64,000 nt of DNA from Deltaproteobacteria bacterium (GTDB lineage: Bacteria; Desulfobacterota; Desulfobacteria; Desulfobacterales; SURF-15), in assembly GCA_019309565.1 (NCBI GenBank), contig JAFDFZ010000007.1, forward strand, positions 50,091 to 114,090. The letters are read 5' to 3'. The translations under genes were made by a program, and so were the position numbers. The notes beneath the pieces were generated by a model, which was not told the DNA's origin, made no database searches, and saw only the letters and a list, made by a program, of their open reading frames with translations. Of the stretch, positions 17,333-26,716 are shown piece after piece (the first letter of the stretch is position 1; every line of letters begins with the position of its first letter).

Positions 17333-17987
17333 AGCTGTTTTGCTTAAAGCATTATCTCGATCAACCCTTCAAGGCGACCCGTTGCATCACAAAAAAACCG
17401 TTTTATCGCAAAGCTTCTTAAGCGGCTTATTTCTGATCCCAATCTTGATTAACGAGTTTTGCCGGTTTCTTACTGCCTTACAGGGGCTAATTTTCGTACT
17501 TTTCGCTATTTGGCCCACTTTTTCCCGAATTCCACACAATGCAAGATGCGATTGTTTGAGCGAATTACAGGCCTTTCATGTTTACCCATCAGCTGCATAA
17601 ATAACAGAGTAAACCCCGTTAGAGAACGATGTTCTCCAACGACTATAGATGGTGGCATTAAACAACCATCTATAAGGAATTATCTATACAACCGACAGGA
17701 GTCGGTGGCTTTCTCTAACGGGGTAAAATCCCTGTATACATGCTATTTATCAGAACCTGGACGACTGATCCTTTTGTGTCGCTTTGCAATATCGGGGCTG
17801 ACCGAGAATTGCCGGGATTGTCGTATTCAGGTTGAAAAAAAATAGACATTCATATAAACTAAAAAGTATATTAAGCTTAGCACCCGAATACGGTAACAAA
17901 ATACTCCTTTACCGAGCTTAGCCTCGGGAAATGCACAGGAGCCGGTGATTCCGTAAGAGTCTAAAGCAGGGTTAAAAACATTTCCAT
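17333..17987. other. Intergenic region between rpsI and the peptide transporter
   Basis: This 655-base gap holds element R1 copy 2 and a short hairpin near 17916 (CCGAG...CTCGG, followed by GAAA) that resembles one near 23491. Open frames here run through the repeat and do not look like genes. Confidence 0.6.
17608..17727 (-). repeat. Dispersed element R1, copy 2 (120 bp, inverted)
   Basis: This is the reverse complement of the element at 15077-15196 with about five differences and identical length. The two copies enclose the dehydrogenase, rplM and rpsI genes in inverted orientation. Confidence 0.9.
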
Positions 17988-19028
17988 GTGAGGCATTCTT
18001 TGACCGCGTATTTTATCAGACGCTTTCTGTTAATCATACCCACATTTATCGGCATTACCATTATGGTATTTATCATAACCCGGTTTGTGCCGGGTGGTCC
18101 CATCGAACGTATCATCGCACAAGCCCAACAGCAGGGAGCCATCGAGGGAGTAAGAGGCGCGCGGAGCTCAGCAGAGCAGACTCAACCTCTTTCGGATGAA
18201 CAGATTCAGGAACTGAAAAAATATTACGGATTCGACAAACCGGTTCTGGTAAGCTATTTTCTATGGCTCGGGAAGGTTTTAAGGGGTGATCTGGGCACTT
18301 CCACCCGGTATTACGATCCTGTCTGGGAGATGATTAAGGAGCGAATCCCCATTTCGCTCTACTTCGGGCTGCTCACATTGATTCTAACTTACGGGGTGTG
18401 TATTCCCCTTGGCATTGCAAAAGCAATTAAGCATAAGAGTCCTTTTGACAACATCTCCTCTGTTGCTGTTTTCACCGGCTATGCCATACCAGGCTGGGTG
18501 GCCGGTATTTTGATGCTTGTACTGTTCGCTTCGCAATGGGAGATTTTTCCTCTGGGCGGGCTGATGAGCGACGATTTTGAGGATTTCACCCTGGTTCAAA
18601 AACTGGGAGATCTTATCTGGCACACCGTTTTGCCATTGCTGGCTTATGTGCTTGGCTCTTTCAGCGTGATGACCTTTCTTATGAAAAACACTCTCATGGA
18701 TAATCTGGCATCGGATTATGTACGAACAGCTATCTCAAAAGGGCTGTCTTTCAAGATGGCGATATTCAAACATGCCCTTCGAAACAGTCTTGTTCCCATT
18801 GCTACCAGTTTTGGAAACAATATATCGGTCATTCTGTCCGGGTCCTTTCTGATTGAGACGGTTTTCAACATAAACGGGATGGGGTTGCTTGGTTATGAAT
18901 CGGTTGTTGAGAGGGATTACCCGGTTGTTATGGGGATTCTTGTAATATCTTCTTTGCTTTTTATGCTCGGCAACATTCTTTCTGACATCTGTGTGGCCGC
19001 TGTGGACCCGCGGGTAAAGTTCGAGTAA
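17988..19028 (+). CDS. yejB: Peptide ABC transporter permease (YejB/OppB family)
   Basis: The 346-residue permease has six predicted membrane helices. Near its C-terminal third it has the EAA-like loop (DYVRTAISKGLSFKMAIFKHALRN) that docks with the ATPases. The start AYFIRRFLLIIPTFIGI is typical of the family. A segment at about residues 35-75 that is longer than in OppB points to the YejB subgroup. The start is GTG (17988); an in-frame TTG at 18000 is an alternative. It is the first of five transporter genes. Confidence 0.9.
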   Translation: MRHSLTAYFIRRFLLIIPTFIGITIMVFIITRFVPGGPIERIIAQAQQQGAIEGVRGARSSAEQTQPLSDEQIQELKKYYGFDKPVLVSYFLWLGKVLRGDLGTSTRYYDPVWEMIKERIPISLYFGLLTLILTYGVCIPLGIAKAIKHKSPFDNISSVAVFTGYAIPGWVAGILMLVLFASQWEIFPLGGLMSDDFEDFTLVQKLGDLIWHTVLPLLAYVLGSFSVMTFLMKNTLMDNLASDYVRTAISKGLSFKMAIFKHALRNSLVPIATSFGNNISVILSGSFLIETVFNINGMGLLGYESVVERDYPVVMGILVISSLLFMLGNILSDICVAAVDPRVKFE

Positions 19029-19040
19029 AGCAAGGGTAAA

Positions 19041-20084
19041 ATGAAACTGAATCCGCTTACCATTCGCAAAATCAAGCGATTTCGTTCCATCAAGCGTGGG
19101 TACTATTCCTTTATCATTTTTCTTGTAATGATCGCAATTTCCCTTTCTGCCGAACTGCTTGTCAACAGTCGAGCGCTGATCGTCTATTATGAAGGAAAAT
19201 ATTATTTCCCTACCTATGGGGATATGATCCCCGGCACGGTGTTCGGTCTTGATTATGAATACGAAACAAACTACCGCGAGCTGGCCGAGAGATTTCGCAG
19301 CTCGGACGACGGCAACTGGGTGTTGATGCCCATCGTGCCATACAATGCCTATGAAAACGATCTGAAACAGAATGCCTTTCCCCCGTTTCCGCCCTCTGTA
19401 AGAGATAAACACTATTTGGGAACAGACACCGTCGGCAGAGATGTGTTAGCCAGGCTTGTATACGGTTTCAGGATAGCCATTTTCTTCTCTCTTCTGCTGC
19501 TTGCGGTCACCTATAGCATCGGGGTTAGCATCGGAAGCCTGATGGGGTTTTGGGGAGGTAAATTCGATCTGTTTTTTCAAAGGATTATCGAGATCTGGTC
19601 AAACGTTCCGTTTCTATATGTGATCATCATCATCTCTTCCATTATGGTTCCGAATTTTTATACGCTGATTATAATCATGTCCCTTTTCGGATGGATCGGC
19701 ATCACCTGGACCATGCGAACCGCTACCTACAAAGAGCGGGCCAGGGAATATGTCCTGGCAGCCAGAACGCTTGGTGCAGGTAACATTCGAATCATATTCA
19801 AACATATTATTCCGAACACGATTGCAATTATCGTAACCTTTGCGCCGTTTTCGGTTTCCGGCGGAATCATCGCATTGACATCGCTGGATTATCTTGGATT
19901 TGGTCTTCCACCGCCCACCCCAAGCTGGGGTGAGCTACTGCAGCAGGGATGGAACAATCTGGATGCTTATTGGATTGCAGGTTCGGTGGTCGTAGCAATG
20001 GTGGTAACCCTGATTACTGTGACCTTTATCGGCGAGGCAGTCCGAGAGGCCTTTGACCCCAAGCTTCACACAACATACGAATAA
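19041..20084 (+). CDS. yejE: Peptide ABC transporter permease (YejE/OppC family)
   Basis: The second permease, 347 residues, has an N-terminal membrane helix followed by a periplasmic insert of about 90 residues (GKYYFPTYGDMIPGTVFG), as in YejE. Five further helices follow, with the coupling loop REYVLAARTLGAGNIRIIFKHI and the end FDPKL. It starts 12 bases after yejB and pairs with it in the membrane. Confidence 0.92.
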   Translation: MKLNPLTIRKIKRFRSIKRGYYSFIIFLVMIAISLSAELLVNSRALIVYYEGKYYFPTYGDMIPGTVFGLDYEYETNYRELAERFRSSDDGNWVLMPIVPYNAYENDLKQNAFPPFPPSVRDKHYLGTDTVGRDVLARLVYGFRIAIFFSLLLLAVTYSIGVSIGSLMGFWGGKFDLFFQRIIEIWSNVPFLYVIIIISSIMVPNFYTLIIIMSLFGWIGITWTMRTATYKERAREYVLAARTLGAGNIRIIFKHIIPNTIAIIVTFAPFSVSGGIIALTSLDYLGFGLPPPTPSWGELLQQGWNNLDAYWIAGSVVVAMVVTLITVTFIGEAVREAFDPKLHTTYE

Positions 20085-20144
20085 TAAGAGATACAGATGA
20101 ACAAACCCAACGGGCCGAACGGCCGTGATTGAGAGTGATTTGTG

Positions 20145-22067
20145 ATGTCCGTTATTAAGAAAAACATTTTTCTCATCTCTTCTATTCTGATTTTATTGTT
20201 GATAGCCCCCGTTTTTCTCATGGTGAACTATTTGGATCGAGGTGTTGTGACCGCCGGCGCTGTAGAAAAGGATAGAGCCGGGACAAAGCAGATCTTTAAA
20301 GCTAAATTATCTGAAACACCTCCGCCCGCAGATCTTAAATGGCTTACAAATTTAGACGATCCGATAATTTCATCTCCTGACGCCCGGAAAGGTGGTACAT
20401 TCCATGCAGCTATTATGAGCTTTCCATTAACCTTTCGGGTGGTTGGACCGGACTCCAATAGCAGTTTCAGAGGTGCGATTCTCGGCAATCAACTAAGCCT
20501 TATCGGCATACATCCCAACACTGAAAACATCATCCCGGAGATCGCCTCCCACTGGGCTTATGGCAAGGATAAGAAGACCATGTTTTTCAAACTGAACCCC
20601 AAAGCCAGGTGGTCAGACGGCCAGCCGGTTACCGCGCATGATTTTGCTTTTACTCTCGAATTTATGAGATCCAAGCATATCGTCGCCCCGTGGTACAACG
20701 ACTACTACACCAAAGAGATCGACAAAGTCATAGTTTATGATGACTATACGCTTGCGGTGGTAAGCACAAAGGCACAGCCGGATCTGCACTTAAAATTAGG
20801 GATTTCTCCCACCCCCAGACACTATTACGGAAAACTGAGCGAAGATTTTGTGCGACGGTATAATTGGAAAATCGTGCCCAATACCGGACCGTACCAGATA
20901 TCGGATTTTAAAAAGGGAAAGTACATTAAGTTCAAAAGAAAGAAGGATTGGTGGGCAAAAGATCTAAAATATTTCAAGAATCGGTATAACGTGAACCATG
21001 TTGTCTTCACGGTTGTTCGAGATTTCAATTTGCAATGGGAGTATTTTAAGAAAGCCAGACTGGATACATTCGGCATCACACTTCCCAGCTACTGGCACGT
21101 AAAATCCAAAACACCGGTAATCGAAAAAGGGTATGTACACCGGATCTGGTTCTTTAACGACACACAGCGGCCCTCTTACGGAATGTACCTCAATCAGGAC
21201 AAAGAAATTTTCAGGGACAAATATGTAAGGTATGCATTTGCCCACGCCATGAACATTCAGAAGGTAATAGAAAAGGTCCTTCGCAATGATTACTATCGAC
21301 TGGAGCACGGTTTCGTGGGATACGGCCGCTACTCGAACAATTCGATTCGAGCCCGTCGTTTCGATCTTGAGAAGGTTGACATGTATATGAAAAAGGCCGG
21401 CTGGCGGCGAGGAAAAGACGGCATATGGGAAAAGAACGGCAGGCGCTTTTCCGTGGAGGTGAGTTACAGTTTCCCAGGGCACACCCCTCGGCTGGTGGTG
21501 TTAAAAGAGGAGGCGAAGAAGGCCGGTATCGAATTGCGATTACAAAAGCTGGATTCTGCAGCTTCCTACAAAAAAGTAATGGAAAAAAGACACGATGTGG
21601 CCTGGATGGGCTGGAGCACGTCGTTGAGACCCCATTTCTGGGAACATTATCATTCCGTAAATGCACACAAACCGCAGACCAACAACATTACCAATACGGA
21701 TGATCCGGAAATGGATCGTCTTATCGACGCTTACCGCAACTCCCTGGATGAAGAGGAGCGGATACGGCTCGCCATTAAAATTCAGCAGAAAATCCACGAA
21801 ATCGGTGCATATATTCCTACTTTCATGGTGCCCTATGTTCGGCAGGCATACTGGCGCTGGTGGCGGCTTCCGGATATTCCAGGCACCAAGCACACAGACG
21901 ATTTGTTTGAGCCATTCAGCAGTACAACCGGAGGACTTTTCTGGTATGACAAGAAACTGCACCGGGAAACCAAAAGGGCCATGAAAAAGAACATCGCCTT
22001 TACTCCGGTTACGATTATTGACGAGACTTTCAAAACCGTTCAAGAATTTCATTCGACGCTAGGATAA
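20145..22067 (+). CDS. yejA: Extracellular solute-binding protein, family 5 (YejA-like)
   Basis: The 640-residue binding protein has an N-terminal hydrophobic segment (IFLISSILILLLIAPVFLMV) with no lipobox, so it may be a signal-anchored or cleaved periplasmic protein. Family 5 features include HWAYGKDKKTMFFKLNPKARWSDGQ (split here as ASHWAYGKDKKTMFF and WSDGQPVTAHDF), the typical peptide-binding core and the late WMGWSTS region. It delivers peptides to the two permeases. The ATG at 20145 is preferred to GTG at 20142. Confidence 0.9.
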   Translation: MSVIKKNIFLISSILILLLIAPVFLMVNYLDRGVVTAGAVEKDRAGTKQIFKAKLSETPPPADLKWLTNLDDPIISSPDARKGGTFHAAIMSFPLTFRVVGPDSNSSFRGAILGNQLSLIGIHPNTENIIPEIASHWAYGKDKKTMFFKLNPKARWSDGQPVTAHDFAFTLEFMRSKHIVAPWYNDYYTKEIDKVIVYDDYTLAVVSTKAQPDLHLKLGISPTPRHYYGKLSEDFVRRYNWKIVPNTGPYQISDFKKGKYIKFKRKKDWWAKDLKYFKNRYNVNHVVFTVVRDFNLQWEYFKKARLDTFGITLPSYWHVKSKTPVIEKGYVHRIWFFNDTQRPSYGMYLNQDKEIFRDKYVRYAFAHAMNIQKVIEKVLRNDYYRLEHGFVGYGRYSNNSIRARRFDLEKVDMYMKKAGWRRGKDGIWEKNGRRFSVEVSYSFPGHTPRLVVLKEEAKKAGIELRLQKLDSAASYKKVMEKRHDVAWMGWSTSLRPHFWEHYHSVNAHKPQTNNITNTDDPEMDRLIDAYRNSLDEEERIRLAIKIQQKIHEIGAYIPTFMVPYVRQAYWRWWRLPDIPGTKHTDDLFEPFSSTTGGLFWYDKKLHRETKRAMKKNIAFTPVTIIDETFKTVQEFHSTLG

Positions 22068-22249
22068 AAGGCTTTTCACAGAATTAGGAGTGCGAAACTT
22101 GAGTTCTTTTTCTATGAATCAAATAATATCCTTCAAGCTGCTCGATACGGGCGCATTAATTCGCTCAAACAGCCACCTTCCTTTAAAATGCGACCTTCGG
22201 CTCTTATGGTTCGAATTTGTCGGAAAACCCCGTTAAGCGAGGCAGTGTC

Positions 22250-23227
22250 TTGAAGGAAGAAGTGATACTGGAAGTAAAAGATTTAGTTACAACTTTCGAT
22301 ACCGAAGAGGGTCGAATTCGTGCGGTGGAGGGTGTTAGTTTCAAGGTAAAAAGGGGGCAGACCCTCGGTATTGTGGGAGAGTCCGGTTGCGGCAAAAGCG
22401 TTACTGCGCTTTCCATCATGAGACTGCTGCCGAAACCGTTCGGGCGCATCGAGCGCGGTCAGATTCTGTTTCAAGGCCAGGATATCCTCACCCTGTCAGC
22501 CGAAGAGATGCACAGAATAAGAGGCTTTGGGATCTCCATGATTTTTCAGGAGCCCATGACGGCTTTGAATCCTGTGCACAAAGTCGGAGATCAGCTGCGA
22601 GAAGTTTTTCAGCTTCACTTTCCCGAGATGAATGATGATGAGATGTGGAATCGGTCTGTTGAAATACTCAAAAAGGTCGGCATTCCTGAACCTGTTCAAC
22701 GCATGTCGGAATATCCTCACCAGATTTCGGGGGGGATGCGCCAGCGCGTAATGATTGCCATGGCACTTGCCGCAAAACCCGATATTCTTATTGCAGATGA
22801 GCCAACTACGGCTCTGGATGTCACCATTCAGGCTCAAATACTGGACCTGATGAAGGATTTGCAGCAGGAAACACATATGGCTATTATTTTCATCACTCAC
22901 GACCTTGGCGTGATAGCAGAGATGTGCGATGAGGTGCTGGTGATGTATGCGGGTATCGCAGCTGAATTCGCAGAAGTAATCGAATTGTTTAAAACCCCCA
23001 AGCATCCATATACAATGGGGTTGCTGTCATCCATTCCCCGGCTTGACAGCAAACGAAAAACACAACTCAGCATCATTAAAGGGATGGTTCCGAGTCTCTA
23101 TGAATTGCCCGAAGGGTGCCGGTTTATCAACCGCTGTGCGTATGCAATGGCCGTATGTGAAAAAAAATCACCTGAACTCCGTGCTGTAGGCGGGGATAAT
23201 CACGTGGCAAGTTGCTATTTATATTAG
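22250..23227 (+). CDS. oppD: Peptide ABC transporter ATPase (OppD/DppD type)
   Basis: This ATPase has Walker [10 protein letters not shown], the signature [10 protein letters not shown], Walker [13 protein letters not shown] and the switch His in FITHDLGV. The C-terminal OppD extension has the Cys cluster ([16 protein letters not shown]) that binds an iron-sulphur cluster in DppD-type proteins. Start codons are weak: TTG at 22250 has GAGG seven bases upstream, while TTG at 22217 is also in frame. In E. coli YejF the two ATPases are fused; here they are separate genes. Confidence 0.92.
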   Translation: MKEEVILEVKDLVTTFDTEEGRIRAVEGVSFKVKRGQTLGIVGESGCGKSVTALSIMRLLPKPFGRIERGQILFQGQDILTLSAEEMHRIRGFGISMIFQEPMTALNPVHKVGDQLREVFQLHFPEMNDDEMWNRSVEILKKVGIPEPVQRMSEYPHQISGGMRQRVMIAMALAAKPDILIADEPTTALDVTIQAQILDLMKDLQQETHMAIIFITHDLGVIAEMCDEVLVMYAGIAAEFAEVIELFKTPKHPYTMGLLSSIPRLDSKRKTQLSIIKGMVPSLYELPEGCRFINRCAYAMAVCEKKSPELRAVGGDNHVASCYLY

Positions 23228-23301
23228 GCGCTTAACAACATCATATCGACAATTTGTTGTCGTTATTGAATTACATGCTTTTGATAAGCGTTTATAGTGA
23301 A

Positions 23302-23371
23302 CTAAAGTTTAAAGTGAGCTAAAGTGAACTAAAGTTCTAAAGTTTAAAGTGAGCTAAAGTGAACTAAAGTT
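23302..23371 (+). repeat. Two tandem 35-bp repeats
   Basis: A 35-base unit (23302-23336 and 23337-23371, identical by eye) is itself built from CTAAAGT/GTGAACTAAAG sub-repeats. A further partial unit precedes it. It lies in the 311-base gap between the two ATPase genes and codes no protein that I recognise. Confidence 0.85.
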
Positions 23372-23424
23372 AAGGAATTTGGTTTATTTTAAAATGAAAG
23401 AGCGAAGCGATACCTTAACTTTAG
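23364..23424. repeat. Inverted repeat, potential stem-loop, between ATPase genes
   Basis: CTAAAGTTAAGG (23364-23375) is perfectly complementary to CCTTAACTTTAG (23413-23424). With small mismatches the pairing extends into the 35-bp repeat on one side and into tandem TTTAGGCAC units on the other. It could be an mRNA-stabilising or attenuating structure inside the transporter operon. A second small hairpin (TTTTCCGAG with CTCGGGAAAA) follows near 23491-23514. Confidence 0.7.
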
Positions 23425-23538
23425 GCACTTTAGGCACTTTAGATCACTTACAACTGGGTTCTTATTTCAACTGCCCCGAAGGGGACACTTTTTCCGAGCG
23501 AAGTCTCGGGAAAAGCGTAGAGTCTTAAAACTTGAAAG

Positions 23539-24534
23539 ATGTCTGAGTACTTGCTAGAAGTAAATCAACTTAAAATGCATTTTCCGGTGCTCGGTGGTGT
23601 ATTCCGCCGCAGGATCGGCAAGGTGTATGCGGTGGATGACGTCTCATTTAAGATCAAGGCCGGGCAGACAGTAGGATTGGTGGGGGAATCAGGCTGCGGT
23701 AAGACCACGGTGGGCCGGTGCATTCTGCGCCTCTACGAGCCAACAGATGGAAAAGTGATATTTAACGGAAAGAACATATTTGACATCGGCCGGGCGGAAT
23801 TGCGCGGATTGCGCCGAGACATGCAGATGATCTTTCAAGACCCATTTGAATCTTTGAATTCGCGGCATACCATCGGAAACATCCTGGAAGAACCTTTTCT
23901 CATCCATCGTATCGGCACTGTAGGTGAAAGAAAGGAAGCGGTCAGGAATTTGCTTCACCGGGTCGGTCTTGACGAGGGTGCTGTTGGCAGATTTCCGCAC
24001 GAATTCAGCGGCGGCCAGCGACAACGTATCGGTATTGCCAGGGCCATTGCCTTGAATCCAAAACTGGTAATCTGCGATGAACCCGTTTCTGCTCTGGATG
24101 TTTCCATCAGGTCGCAGATTCTAAACCTGTTGCTCAACCTTCAGCAGGAGCTGGAATTGACCTACCTGTTTATCGCACATGATCTGGCTGTCGTGAAACA
24201 CATTTCAGATCGAATCGCGGTGATGTATCTTGGAAAGATTGTGGAGTATGCAGATGCCGACACGCTTTATGAAAACCCTGTTCATCCCTATACACATGCT
24301 TTAATATCCGCAATTCCCGTACCGGATCCATTGGTAAGAAAAAAGAAACAGATCTTAAGAGGTGACGTGCCTTCCCCCATTCATCCACCACCCGGATGTG
24401 TGTTTCATACCCGCTGTCCATACATGAAAAACCGTTGCATGGAGACGGTTCCAGAGCTGGTCCCAGCCCCTGGAACCAGTGGTGAGGATCATTTGCAGGC
24501 GTGTCTTCGTGCCGGGGAGATCACGTTTACGTAA
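23539..24534 (+). CDS. oppF: Peptide ABC transporter ATPase (OppF/DppF type)
   Basis: The 331-residue ATPase has Walker [10 protein letters not shown], the signature [10 protein letters not shown], Walker [13 protein letters not shown] and the switch His in FIAHDLAV. The OppF-type C-terminus has a Cys cluster ([15 protein letters not shown]). It completes the importer with OppD. Its separation from oppD by a repeat-rich gap is unusual, since these genes usually abut. Confidence 0.94.
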   Translation: MSEYLLEVNQLKMHFPVLGGVFRRRIGKVYAVDDVSFKIKAGQTVGLVGESGCGKTTVGRCILRLYEPTDGKVIFNGKNIFDIGRAELRGLRRDMQMIFQDPFESLNSRHTIGNILEEPFLIHRIGTVGERKEAVRNLLHRVGLDEGAVGRFPHEFSGGQRQRIGIARAIALNPKLVICDEPVSALDVSIRSQILNLLLNLQQELELTYLFIAHDLAVVKHISDRIAVMYLGKIVEYADADTLYENPVHPYTHALISAIPVPDPLVRKKKQILRGDVPSPIHPPPGCVFHTRCPYMKNRCMETVPELVPAPGTSGEDHLQACLRAGEITFT

Positions 24535-24537
24535 ACC

Positions 24538-24600
24538 TAGGTTGAGCGGTTCATCGTTCTGCTAACCCCGAACCCTGAACCTGGAACCGATCCGTTTAGG
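24538..24600 (+). repeat. Dispersed element R3, copy 1
   Basis: TAGGTTGAGCGGTTCATCGT and the next five bases are identical at 62907-62931. After this, TAACCCCGAACCCTGAACCT and following bases match 62979-63016 closely, but the copy here lacks about 47 bases of intervening sequence. It sits just after the oppF stop and could contribute to termination, although no T run follows. Confidence 0.75.
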
Positions 24601-24669
24601 GTAAAGTTAAATGTCGATTGAGCAGTAAATTATCGGTTAAATTCCCAGAATTCACCGAAAATTGCTGGC

Positions 24670-25761
24670 TCATTTAGACGGTTGTGTGTCGGTTTCAGCG
24701 TCCGTCTGTTCCTCTTCCAGTTTGGCTATAGCGGCGCGAATGGCATTCACTTTCCGCTTGATCAACCCGGCCCTGGTACCGTCTCTATCCAGGGTGGCTG
24801 CCTGTTGAAGATACTGTAACGCCGCCTCGTAATCCGCCAGCGTATTTTTGCTGGCAGATACTTCGGCTTTATAAAGCAGTATCATCTGGTCGATGTTGTT
24901 TAACCGTGCCTCGGCCATGTGACGCAGCTTATCCGTTGTTCCATAAGGCATGGCCTGCTTCAGATACGATTTAATCTTTTCGAAATCCGGTATACCGGGC
25001 TGTTCCAGCAGTTCATCCGCTTTTTTTAAATAATAGTTAAAAATATAAGTATAAACTTCCTGTTTGCTGTAAACCTTTCGTGAAGGTTCGGGTGATATCG
25101 CGCCTGGCAGAGACGCCAGTCGTCTCTCGCCCATCGGGGCGAAGATTCCCTGCCAGACCTCAACCCCGCTTTCTGTGGGAATGAGATAGTAATTTGTGCG
25201 GTTTGTGGCACTTACTTTCACCACAAGAGCCATCAGCAATACAAAACCCAGCAGAAATAATTTCAAAGAGGCAGACATCGGCTCGCTCGGCTTGCTTACC
25301 TTTGCAGAAGCAACTGTTTGAACGGGTGTTGGTGGATTTTCCTGCTGCTGTTGATTGTTTGAAGATGCTGATAAATCAAATTTTCTAAACAACAGACTCC
25401 GGATGTGCTGGGCCTCTGCCCTGTCTTTTAATGTCTCGAGCCGGCTTGAGGAGGGCTGCTGGATCTGTTTTTCCGGTGGATTCACACGGAAAATATTTGC
25501 GGGATGGGAGGAGTCAAATTTCTTAAAAAGAAGCTCTCTGGTGGAGACTTTTTTCCGCGAGGATGTTTTTCTTTCAGTTGTCCTGGTTTTCTTTTCAGCC
25601 GAAGAGCTCGTTGCCGTTTTTTTTCCTCTTGAGACTTTTGCGGTCGTTTTGGAATTGGCAGCGGCTTCCTTTACGGTTTTAGTTTTTCTGCCGGCTGCCG
25701 CCTTTTTCTTAACATTTGTGTTTTTGGTTGAACCCGACTTGCGTGGTTTTTCCTTTACCAT
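24670..25761 (-). CDS. Lys/Ala-rich membrane-anchored protein of unknown function
   Basis: I do not recognise a characterised family. The 363-residue protein begins with about 75 residues of Lys/Ala/Thr/Ser-rich sequence resembling the histone H1 tail (KKAAAGRKTKTVKEAA). A motif is duplicated: RELLFKKFD at about 74-82 and RSLLFRKFD at about 120-128. One membrane helix (KLFLLGFVLLMALVVKVSA) lies at about 185-203. The C-terminal domain is helical and TPR-like, with KADELLEQPG and ADYEAALQYLQQAATL. The basic tail should be cytoplasmic and could bind nucleic acid or another polyanion; the TPR-like part should be periplasmic. The downstream gap and upstream divergent receiver gene give no functional clue. 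Confidence 0.7.
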   Translation of the reverse strand: MVKEKPRKSGSTKNTNVKKKAAAGRKTKTVKEAAANSKTTAKVSRGKKTATSSSAEKKTRTTERKTSSRKKVSTRELLFKKFDSSHPANIFRVNPPEKQIQQPSSSRLETLKDRAEAQHIRSLLFRKFDLSASSNNQQQQENPPTPVQTVASAKVSKPSEPMSASLKLFLLGFVLLMALVVKVSATNRTNYYLIPTESGVEVWQGIFAPMGERRLASLPGAISPEPSRKVYSKQEVYTYIFNYYLKKADELLEQPGIPDFEKIKSYLKQAMPYGTTDKLRHMAEARLNNIDQMILLYKAEVSASKNTLADYEAALQYLQQAATLDRDGTRAGLIKRKVNAIRAAIAKLEEEQTDAETDTQPSK

Positions 25762-26030
25762 AATAGCCCCTTTGATAGTGTGTCAGCTTTGCTCGATCAT
25801 TATCTATCCCGTAGTAGCAGAAATCGTACCAATTCAGCTTTTCAAGTATTTTTGCAAATACATGATTTATATATAAAAATCAGGTTTCCTTGTAAACATT
25901 TTTTTCGGCAACAGTGTCAGGCCTGAATATTGCATGAAAATTCCCTGACCGGTGATCGCCTGATGCGCGATGAAAACTACTCTATCATGACGAAATAGGA
26001 TTCCGGTTTGAGCAGAAAGGGGGGGTACCG

Positions 26031-26507
26031 ATGTCGGACGGGTTGGATGTAATTATTGTAGATGATGATTTGAACGTTTGTGAGATTATCACGGATATTG
26101 TCAAAGGATTTTACACCTGGGGCGATGTGGTATCTTTTTCGGATGTGGACGTTGCAGCTTCCTATTGCATGAGCCGTGATGTGGGTGTCGCCATCTTCAT
26201 TGTTGATGTTTTCCTCGGAGGGAAGAGCGGTTTCTTTTTCCTAGATACGATAGAAGAGAAGTTTCCCACTGCTCATGAAGATTCCATCATTATCACGGGC
26301 AATGCCAGCGGTGATATCGTCAACATGTGCGTAGCTGCCAATGTTTTTTATTTACTTGAAAAACCGATTCGCTCCTTCGCATTACAGCTTGCGGTTCGGT
26401 CCATTGTGTCCAAATATTTAAAGTTTTCAAAGAAGTTGCTTCAGGACCCCGTTTTCGCGGAGATGGTGGCAAAAGTAGATATCGGCATGGTCGAAGCCGC
26501 GAAATAG
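26031..26507 (+). CDS. Stand-alone response regulator receiver protein
   Basis: The 158-residue protein is a receiver domain with D11-D13, phospho-acceptor D59 (FIVDVFLGGKSG), IITGNA and EKP. A short helical tail follows, with no output domain. The insertion GG after the acceptor and aromatic-rich FFFLD make it divergent. The ATG at 26031 follows a run of seven G (26019-26025) that serves as the ribosome site. No kinase is adjacent. The 209-base gap after it holds a CCCCTTATTA/TAATTAGGGG hairpin near 26636-26662. Confidence 0.82.
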   Translation: MSDGLDVIIVDDDLNVCEIITDIVKGFYTWGDVVSFSDVDVAASYCMSRDVGVAIFIVDVFLGGKSGFFFLDTIEEKFPTAHEDSIIITGNASGDIVNMCVAANVFYLLEKPIRSFALQLAVRSIVSKYLKFSKKLLQDPVFAEMVAKVDIGMVEAAK

Positions 26508-26716
26508 ACTGTCCGCCAAATATTTGACATAAGCTGCCGACAGCTCCACGGCTCTTATCCCATCTGTGCACCTAATATGTAAGCTCCCTGCTAGAGGTAT
26601 TTCCCATAGATAGGTTACATTCCTTTTTCGGCAACCCCCTTATTAAAATTGGTAATTAGGGGTGTCCCATAATTTCCCTCATCTTTACAGCCTCAAGCCT
26701 TTGGGAATTTACTTTA

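Noticed and set aside
17459..17845. Open frame of 128 codons after rpsI
   Set aside because: It runs straight through the R1 repeat and has no family resemblance or ribosome site, so it is treated as chance.
23302..23371. CRISPR array candidate
   Set aside because: The units are directly adjacent with no unique spacers, and no cas genes are present.
26636..26662. CCCCTTATTA/TAATTAGGGG as a terminator
   Set aside because: There is a mismatch in the stem and no T run on either side; mentioned only as a hairpin.
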